This document shows, in pieces, positions 56,624 to 64,000 of a stretch of 64,000 nt of DNA. This stretch comes from Avena insularis. Taxonomy: Eukaryota > Streptophyta > Magnoliopsida > Poales > Poaceae. The position numbers were made by a program, and so were the translations under genes. The stretch's first letter is position 1; every line of letters begins with the position of its first letter. The DNA is taken from NCBI GenBank assembly GCA_023614405.1, contig CM042686.1, positions 466,768,740 to 466,832,739 on the forward strand. Reading direction: 5' to 3'. Below the pieces are notes generated by a model that worked only from the letters and a program-made list of their open reading frames with translations, was not told where the DNA came from and made no database searches.

Positions 56624-56638
56624 TAAGCTTGGGGAAGT

Positions 56639-58063
56639 TGATAGCTCCAAAATTCGATACTTTTTACCGAGGATTTTCCATTGGTTCTCACCGGGTTTCA
56701 TTGATTTTGACCTTTCAACAAATGATAACATCACAAATTAGAGAAACCTTGTTTTCTTATACTGTTTTTAGGTATTGAGCACTAATGGAACATCTGAGAG
56801 CATTTATGGGCTAATTACACCAAAAAGAGCGAATCCCCAATTGAAGATCCTTTCTTTCAAGGTGCCTGGAGGCCATAACGACCACTGGTACAGTCGGAGT
56901 CCACCTGTACCATCTTACCATACGACCCGCTGTTGCCTCCGTTATATCAACACAAGCAACTTTCATAAAGGGGAGAGGGATGAATTACACACACAACCGC
57001 CGCAAATAGTCCTAGAAGAGAGGATATCGGATCTGAAAAAGGAGAAGAACACCATCTCATCCTTCGACGATCTCCAACCTCTCCACCATCAATTCCACCA
57101 TCATTCCTACTTGTACTGAGAGATAGATTCATACTAGTAAGATTAGGGTTTTCAACCTGTATTACACTCTGGTTTGTATTTGATTTGATCTCCAACGGTA
57201 TTCTGGTTTGCTACACTAAAGTTGAGATAGTTTCCATTTGTAATATTATTATGCATTTGATCTTCTTTGTTTCATGTCTGAGTAAATCCCCATAGGCATG
57301 GGAGATGTAGGGGATTGGTGAGATGTGTTGTGCCTCCTATATTTCCATCTATTTGTGATTTATGTCGTGATTATTATATCGTGAGAATGACTATCTATGT
57401 TTGACCAGTGCTTGTTGTCCAATTTAAGGGTCCGAATAACATGATCCTGAGATCTCATAGGTATGAACTTGTTTACTAGTGAATCGGCGACTCCCGAGTG
57501 ACACATCTGATATCAAAGAGGAGATAGCATAACTCGAGGATAACAAGGAACCATCAAGTTTAAAACCTTGATCTGGTCATAAGATCGACCTTAATTGATG
57601 TGCTGACCATTAATGTGGTAACAGACAAACGAATCATTGGGATTGGGAAAATCTAGCAAGAGGACTTTTGATCAGCATATGGGTTGCTTGCGTACTCACA
57701 TATGAATATTATCACAATCACTTATCCCATTTTGTCCATTTGGCACATGCACTATCACCATGAACTGTTTCTCTCCATGCCTAACTTTTTGTCTGCAGGA
57801 ATCTCAAACAACCCTGATACTTTTACTTTTATGTTAATTACTTTCAGTACCCTTTATTACTTCAAACTAATCTCTACTTCACTCACCATTTCCACCCTCG
57901 ACACTTGCATTCAATTGACTCAAGACAACATGACACCTTGGGTGCGATAGAAACGCCTCAGATAGACACTTTTCTAAGCTCTTTGTTGGGATCGATATAA
58001 AAACTGGAATCAATACTTCCACGAAAACATGCTCTAACGAACCTATGCTCTTGCAGGCCATCA
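56639..58063 (+). repeat. E3 3' LTR, 1425 bp
   Basis: Limits TGATAGCTCCAAAATTCG to CTTGCAGGCCATCA. Preceded by CTAAGCTTGGGGAAG (56623-56637). It is the intact reference for the damaged 5' copy. Confidence 0.87.
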
Positions 58064-59550
58064 ACCCCTGATTAGTACCTTGAATAATATGACCTTCATT
58101 TTAGCATAGTTTCTTCAGCTCATGCTCAACCTCCTCCCAGTGAGCTTGATGACTTCTTTGTCTTGAGGTGCGAGGTCTTGATGAATGTTCAAGGTCTCGA
58201 CATAAGGTTATGTTCATGTACTAATGTCTCGATCATGCATACCTTATCGTGCGCTCGTCTATAGAGCACATCTGATGAGCCTTCCCATCTCAGATGTCCT
58301 AGGGTAATGGGCTTGTGATGAGGTCCTGAGAAAGGGTTAATAATAAAAAAGGAAAAATGATCCTTTTGTGTAGAGGTGTGGATACCTTAATGACTAGAGA
58401 AGGTTTGAGGGGGACGTCCCTTATGTGACATGGAGTACTAAACCAAGAGGTCAAGAAGGTATTCATAAATTGAGCTCTTTTCATGTTAGAACCATGAATG
58501 TGGACCCATCTGACGCAGTGAGGTCGTAGCGGGGTTTAGGTCTAGTCCAGGATGACATAATCAGTGATGCTGGCAGCTGGTGTAACTTCTCCTATGAACT
58601 GAGGAGGTTTGCTGAGAGGATCTTTATGTGACCATGAGGACCCGAATCTAAACCGGTTGGGGAGGTCTTTTCAATAACTGTTGCTCCTCATATCGCTTAT
58701 GTTGTGTGGGAATTTGTTCCATCTGGTGAAATTGAAGGTGGTGATCATAATGAGATTCCTGCCCATGTGGTGGACTGATGGGACGTGACCTCATGTGAAT
58801 GCAGAGTAATTTCCTCGTCTTTCACGACACGGTTACCTCTTGGACTTGTGTCCTCAAGTGGAGTTCCCTTTGACTCCGTGATCCATATCCATCAATCCAA
58901 CTTTACTGATCATGACCTTCCAGGGCTCTTTGTTCATAAATACCGATGCTCAGACCTTTTTTCACATCCCCTCTAGCTCTTCCCTACTGTTTCACTAGAA
59001 AAACCCTTGCCCCAGAGCATATTCTTCATGTTAGTGATAGTAGCTCTCTCTAGAGGAGAGAAATCAGGTGCACCCAAGCCACAGAGAGGGTGACCAGAGC
59101 TCGCCATCATCCCGAAGGAGTTCCGTCGCTCGCTGAGCCTCTCGATGAGGCGGTGATCTTCGGCTGCCTAAGGGAGATACATGCCAGGAGAATCAATGTG
59201 ACGCACAATGTTCCAGTGATGCCGCTAGGAGGCGTCCCCGTGCACTGATCTTTCAACGGTGACACATACTGTTCCTCTTCCTCCAAAGTTCTTCCAACCT
59301 CACAATTTCCCTTGAGGGTTTATATTTCTTCTAATACTGCTGTTGAATGCCCCAGTCTTCAATTTCTTGCTTTTAGGACGTTGCAGCAAAAGGCCTATCA
59401 ACAGTGACCCCTCCTACTAACCATGAAACATGGAGTGGCATGATAAGGGCAATGTTACTCTTCCTATCAGAAGGACTAGTAGGCGATGGATGTTGTTGGA
59501 GACCAGAGGGATAAGATCTGTGCCGAGCTTGCTGAGAAAGAAGTCCTGGT
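58064..59550. other. Unresolved DNA right of E3
   Basis: No complete gene. Around 59,100-59,250 the plus strand has a short coding-like read (PEGVPSLAEPLDEAVIFGCL), GC-richer than its neighbours. It may belong to the same decayed transposon-domain family as the pseudogene downstream. Confidence 0.3.
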
Positions 59551-59559
59551 GGCCTTGAC

Positions 59560-59735
59560 GAGGAAGGAGAAGGCCAGCTAGAGGAGGAGGTCCTCCAGGT
59601 GCAACTCCATCTTGATGAGATCCTCGCATCCCGTGCTAGGATTGACGAGGCTTTTTCTGATTCCAAGATAGCATTGATGGCTACCATCCATCATGTCAAT
59701 GAGTCCAGCCTGATTCCTCTTGGACAAAGGCCTTA
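59560..59735 (+). pseudogene. Coiled-coil fragment
   Basis: The plus strand reads GQLEEEVLQVQLHLDEILAS followed by RARIDEAFSDSKIALM and stops at LGQRP. It is Leu/Glu-rich with heptad-like spacing, similar in style to the C-terminal region of the pseudogene at 60,560-63,859. It is probably a remnant of a second copy. Confidence 0.35.
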
Positions 59736-60559
59736 GATGTGTAAGGGTGTCCTATTTCCCGGTGCCTAGGGCCTCCCCTAATGGATTCATTGAACCTTTT
59801 GATAAGAACCCCTTTTTGTTGTTGTACAAACTTTTACTACCATCTCCTCCAAAATCCATGTTGCGTATATATTGTTTTCGCCCCATATCCTTTCTTCTAC
59901 GTGGTCTGATTACACCGGATGACGATTGATGAGAGCTGGCGGTGCAGTAGGCTTGGGAGGTCCTAACCTTTCAAGGAAGATGAGACAAGCTATAAGTCCC
60001 CAAATCATGGCCATGAGGTTAGAGAGCGGGTCATGGTCCTAGGACCAGAGTAGCGTAGGTCGTGGTCCTAAGACCGGAGTGGTGTAGGTTTGACTCTGTT
60101 AACTTGTTCCTAGGCGGGAACCTTCGCGTTGTCTGATCATGACTCCCTCCCTCTCCCAATGTGTAATATGGGGTTGCAGGTGATAGTCTAGGCCAGATAT
60201 GGGTAGGTGTACCCTGGATTAGTGCCTATCTTTGCCTCATACCAACTATGCTAGAGGTAACATAGGATTTGCGGCAGTTTCTAGGTCGTCACCTAGTGTG
60301 CTCTCCCCAGGTTTCCACAGCCCGCTCCTTGTACCTGTACCCTAGCAATTCATAAGCCGGTAGGACTGCTTAGTGCTTGAGCGAGACAAACTGTGGAGGT
60401 TAGTGAAGGGGTTCGTAGTAGAAAACATAAAATTTTATTAGTTAGTGCAACACCAGTTATTAGTTAGGTTTCGGTGACATACCCTTGTAGACCGAAAGCG
60501 CTTAATGTTCTGAGGGGAACGTAGATGAAGTAGTAGAACTCATAGCCAACCTCAAGGTC
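59736..60559. other. Unresolved DNA
   Basis: Contains a short tandem duplication (GTCATGGTCCTAGGACC and GTCGTGGTCCTAAGACC, 60,028-60,079). No gene recognised. Confidence 0.35.
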
Positions 60560-63500
60560 GTGAAGCTCCTTGCAAGTCACCCCACGTCCTTGCACAATAA
60601 CCTAGGTGCCACAAGTGGCAGCACCTCCATGGTTTCACACACGTGTGGTGCATGTCGGCCTTACTTCCCGCTGTGGCTGGAGCTGTTCCACGGCCGCCTC
60701 AGCCGTGACAGATCGGGCGACCCCGTCTTGGCGGTGGGTGGCATTACCTTTCAACTGAAGCCGAAGGTGAAGTTCTTCAAGCTCCTGCTGCTGAAGAAAG
60801 CCGCAAGCGAGTGGAAGAAGAGATGGTTTTATGTGAAGGAGTCCACTACCTCCGGTGAAATTGGCACTCCCGATGTATACTGCGGAGAGAAGCAAGCCTC
60901 GCCGGCTAATAGCAACGAAGCTCCCCGACGACCATAGGATGGCCGTCACCAAAATGATGGAATAGATTTAGGAGTTGAAGAACAAAGGGCTCAATACGAT
61001 CAATCTCTACAACTGTCCCACTGGTGACCTGGCCCCACTGGATGTATGAATACACCAGGAAAAACGATCCTTCCAGGACGAGCAGCAAGGCCTAGGACAC
61101 TGCAGACTACAAGGCCGCCTTGAAGAAGATCACGAACGCAGAATTCACCGACGCGAAGGCCGGGCTAGCTCCGTATGTAGCCGTGAAGAATGAAGCTCCC
61201 ACGGTAAGTTTTTCCAGATGCTTTGTCTTCAGTCGCAATTTGTGCGGGTGCAATTTGCACCCAAACTTGTAATGTTCGGTCATGATTTTTAACTGAACCG
61301 ATTCTCCTTGTCCACTCTTAGTTGTTCCAGATCCTTGAAGGTTGGCTCTCCCCGCTTGATGAGGACATTCCCAAGGAGCTCAAGGAAGGGACCGAAGGGG
61401 ACTCCTCCGAAAGCGAAGAGGAAGTGAGGGACATTCCTCCACCAGCACCCGCGGCCCGCAAGACCTGCGGGCAGAGGCAACACGAAATCGAGGCGAGTCG
61501 CAACCTCGAAGAGCGCGACAGCAATGATGAGATCGTAGAGGAGCATCCCTCGCGACGAGCGGCTACTCCAGCCAAGCCGCACATAATCCTAAGTCGCCGG
61601 TGAAGGTCGAGCAGTCGGCCAAGCCGCAGTCACCGGAGAAGGCCAAACCAATGACCGAACCGAAGTTGCCGCCCAAATCGGTGGCGGCCTTCGACTCAAA
61701 GGACGAGTCCGCCGGCGAGGAGGCCGGGAACGCGCCCAAGGCGCCAGTGATGGAGCCGGGGGCCATGGACATTGTCATGGAATCGGCGGTCCCACTCGCA
61801 GTGCTCTCCTCGGAGGTTTCAGTGCCCCTAGAGCCGCGAGTCGAGGCGGGTGCGGAATCGGAGACTCCATTATCAAAGGAGACACCCGCGCCATTGTCAT
61901 TAGAAATTCCTCTAGACATAGTTTCAAAGACAAAGAAGCCCGCGGTGTCGTTCGCCGCGGGCATACTTGAGAAGGGGCTCTCACGGAAGCTGGGGCCAGA
62001 ACTGGAGAAGCCATCACACATCAGCACCGGCCTTCGCACTCTCCCAGTTGCCAAGTAAGTCACATCGACTCGTTTTTTGGTACTTTTCTATTTTTGTGGT
62101 TTCGAGCGAGTGGTTGATTGCAACGATTCGCAGGACCGACAATAAGAGGAGCTGCCGCCCTTTGGTGGCCAAGGTTCCGCTGGTCGCCATTGAAGGGGAT
62201 CTCGACCCTTCTAGGTAGAGAAAGGCCGACGCTTCTGCGGCATCGGATGAGGGTACAAAGAAGCAGAAGGAGAGCAAGGTGTGGTGGAGGACGACTCCGT
62301 GAGCATGGCCGGAGAAGGAATTCTTGCTGGCCTGGATCCAAGCGTGGTGGTTCCGCCAGCGAAGGCACCTACGCCAGCCGCCAGTGCTTCGATGCCGACG
62401 GCCGCGACGTTCCCTCGCTTCATGGCTAAGGCTTTTGCCGCGTCGACTGGAGGTCAGTCGCCATAGATCCTAGAGATTATCGACGGTGACCTCGTGCAAC
62501 ATCACGGGCATACGCCCTTCATGATTCCCTCGGCGGATGCCGTTGAACTCCATGGCATGCTAGGTGCTGCAATCCAGGTATGCCCAGTCCCCGAGGGCTT
62601 AGTCGCTGAATTTCAGCGGCTAGGCACTTTGAATTTGTTGTCGTCTAGTCCCTGAGGGTCTAGTCGCTGAATTTCAGCGGCTAGACACCCGGAGCTTTTA
62701 GGAGTCTAGTCCCTTACTGTTTGTTATCTTCAGGGCCAACAGCGGGAGTCGGTCGACCGGTTGGCCACGAAGGAACGCTTGGAGTGTGATCTACGGGAGA
62801 TGCAGGAGCCCAACCAGCGACTCCAGGCGTTTGCCGGTAAGTTGTGATGTCTTTGGTAAATTTGAGTTCAAGCTTCTGTGGGAGGATTTGAAATATGGTC
62901 TTTCTTGCAGTTGATTCTTGTGCTGTAGTTGCCAAAGCTCGTGAGGGCTATGTTCTAGTTACCAAGCTGGAGGCAACGAAGGCCACTTTGTCCATGGTGG
63001 AGGAGTGAATCGTCTCGTTGACGAAATAGATAGAGGCCAAGAAGGCTTCGATTATCTCTTCTGAAGAGAGGGCGAAGGCTGCGGTTGCCGCGGTGGAGGA
63101 GGAGCGGAAAGCCTCCAATTCTATCATCCTTGGGTTGCAGGACAACCTTGGTGCATTGGAGAAGCATGTGACGGATAGCGGTTGCAAACTCCTCGGTGAG
63201 TGTCTATTCCTTTTACTCCTTCTTCCTGGTATTCGGCAAGTCCCCGAGCGGATGAGTCCACTAGGCCAAAGTGATATTGATTTTCTGACGTTGCAGCTGT
63301 GATAGGTCAAAATGATCTGATGGTGCAGACCTATGATGCCTCGCAATGCGTGATGGTGGTGGCGAATGCGGCCACTGCCTCGACACTTTGTGTTCAGGCC
63401 ATCCTTCAAGGGATCTCCCCCACCGAGGTGATTCCTCGTGGGCTGACGGAGGTGTGGTGCTACCATGAGGAGGCGCCCGCTGTGGTCGAGTGGATGGTGC

Positions 63501-63859
63501 GATCGGCCTTCCGGTGAGGAGCTACCACGACGCCTAGTCTCGGTCTTGCGCACTTCCCCGACGACTTCGACCTTGACAACATCACCAGCGGGTATCCCTC
63601 GGTGACTGGATCGGTGGAGATCGCAGAGGTGCTGAGGTTAACCGCTAGGACTGCACCGTTCATGGAGCGGGTGTTGGCAATGGGGGAACTGCTACCATAC
63701 CACAAAATGGTGGTGGCGCTAGGCAAACCCGAGCCAAAGCACCATGACTTGAAGTTGGAGCAGCCCTTCCAGTCGTCGCTGGCGATGCGATTGACAACAT
63801 ACCTTGGCGAACCCTTGGGAGGTGATGGCGGTGCCTCTTCGTCGGAGCCTACAAAATAA
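60560..63859 (+). pseudogene. Multi-exon 'putative gypsy-type transposon domain' protein, decayed
   Basis: The exon-like blocks, with GT-AG borders, end or start at 61203|61322, 62054|62134, 62577|62734, 62836|62911 and 63195|63297, and the last ends TAA at 63859. The first holds the domain signature: YFPLWLELFHGRL, GGITFQLKPKVKFF, WKKRWFYVKES. The middle is acidic and Pro/Ala-rich (SESEEEVRDIPPPAPAA). The C-terminus is a long coiled coil (REMQEPNQRLQAFA, SEERAKAAVAAVEEERKA, GLQDNLGALEKHV) and a tail from YDASQCVMVV to LGKPEPKHHDLKLEQPF. A frameshift near 61,600 and stops near 60,938, 62,218, 62,464, 63,006 and 63,515 kill it. The 5' exon(s) are missing or unrecognised. Retained introns show it did not arise by retroposition. 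Function of the family is unknown. Confidence 0.6.
62584..62690 (+). repeat. Tandem duplication with hairpin in an intron
   Basis: About 45 bp occurs twice, at about 62,586-62,627 and 62,645-62,686, sharing GAGGG, TAGTCGCTGAATTTCAGCGG and CTAG. Each contains the inverted repeat CGCTGAA-TTTCAGCG, so each can fold. Confidence 0.7.
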
Positions 63860-64000
63860 GTGACTACCCTTAGGGGCTTTTTTAAGTTATGGAGACACAT
63901 CGCTTTCGTAATGTAAATAATATATATTTTGTTGCTGAAATGAATGGGGTCAATCGACTCACAATGCATGGTTATTTCTGTTTTTTGTTGAGTATTTGGT
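63860..64000. other. 3' flank of the pseudogene
   Basis: AT-rich sequence resembling a 3' UTR. No feature. Confidence 0.3.

Larger units (their letters stand above)
47745..58063 (+). mobile_element. E3: non-autonomous gypsy-like element, 5'-truncated LTR
   Basis: Plus strand. A 5' LTR remnant (47745-48253 and 49956-50588) is interrupted by a later insertion; then primer site of tRNA-Asp type (50599-50618, decayed), gag, protease, hairpin array, leader with donor, third ORF, polypurine-like motif (55271-55284), non-coding stretch, true polypurine tract (56624-56637) and 3' LTR (56639-58063). No RT, RNase H or integrase is seen. Same plan as E1, opposite orientation. Confidence 0.82.

Noticed and set aside
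47756..57120. Shared block at 47,756-48,240 and 56,930-57,400 as a duplicated gene
   Set aside because: Both are copies of the E3 LTR; the open frames in them are small and not equivalent.
61563..62063. 166-residue ORF on the minus strand
   Set aside because: It is the complement of the Pro/Glu/Ala-rich exon of the plus-strand pseudogene; splice borders and domain support only the plus strand.

Overview
The window is plant nuclear DNA from a grass with a large, repeat-packed genome. The long terminal repeats (LTRs) resemble the BARE/Angela copia type, and there is a Cassandra element carrying a 5S-like sequence and several Stowaway and CACTA MITEs. These point to a pooid grass (barley, wheat, rye or oat group); the species cannot be fixed from sequence alone.

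Genic part (about 1-12,400). The one convincing intact host gene is a LAX PANICLE 2 / BARREN STALK 2-type gene on the + strand, with four exons at 1061-1794, 2054-2104, 2330-2402 and 10798-10959. It encodes about 339 residues: a proline/glutamine/serine/glycine-rich N-terminus with an LRLGL (EAR-type) motif, and a C-terminal RAWUL-like ubiquitin fold. The last intron is 8.4 kb and holds a Stowaway MITE, a short LINE tail with a perfect 27-bp target duplication, and microsatellites; one TG tract abuts the final splice acceptor. Downstream on the minus strand is a weak candidate for the 3' end of a second, unrecognised gene (12,047-12,378).

Repeat part (about 12,495-58,063). From left to right: a 525-bp solo LTR; a GRF-type zinc-finger ORF relic; the C-terminus of a Mutator-like (MULE) transposase; a minus-strand copia element cut off inside its RNase H and joined to that MULE; the 3' end of a second copia with a CACTA MITE in its LTR; a solo gypsy LTR; a complete Cassandra; and a second MULE transposase split by a 17.1-kb gypsy element, E2. 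E2 has perfect GTGAT target duplications. Its 3' LTR is itself split by a second gypsy-like element, E1 (8.4 kb). A third, E3, follows on the opposite strand, and its 5' LTR is broken by a further insertion.

E1, E2 and E3 share one plan: LTR, tRNA-Asp-type primer site, gag-protease (plus RT and RNase H in E2 only), an array of hairpin repeats, a third ORF, a polypurine tract-like site, a non-coding stretch, the true polypurine tract, then the LTR. The same hairpin type occurs once inside each element's LTR. In E1, and probably E3, a leader with a splice donor precedes the third ORF. The array, leader and second polypurine tract are the most unusual structure here.

The last 6 kb (58,064-64,000) hold decayed coding sequence, mainly a multi-exon pseudogene of the plant 'putative gypsy-type transposon domain' family (60,560-63,859). 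All transposon genes seen carry stops or frameshifts. Exon and LTR boundaries were read by eye and were not computed.
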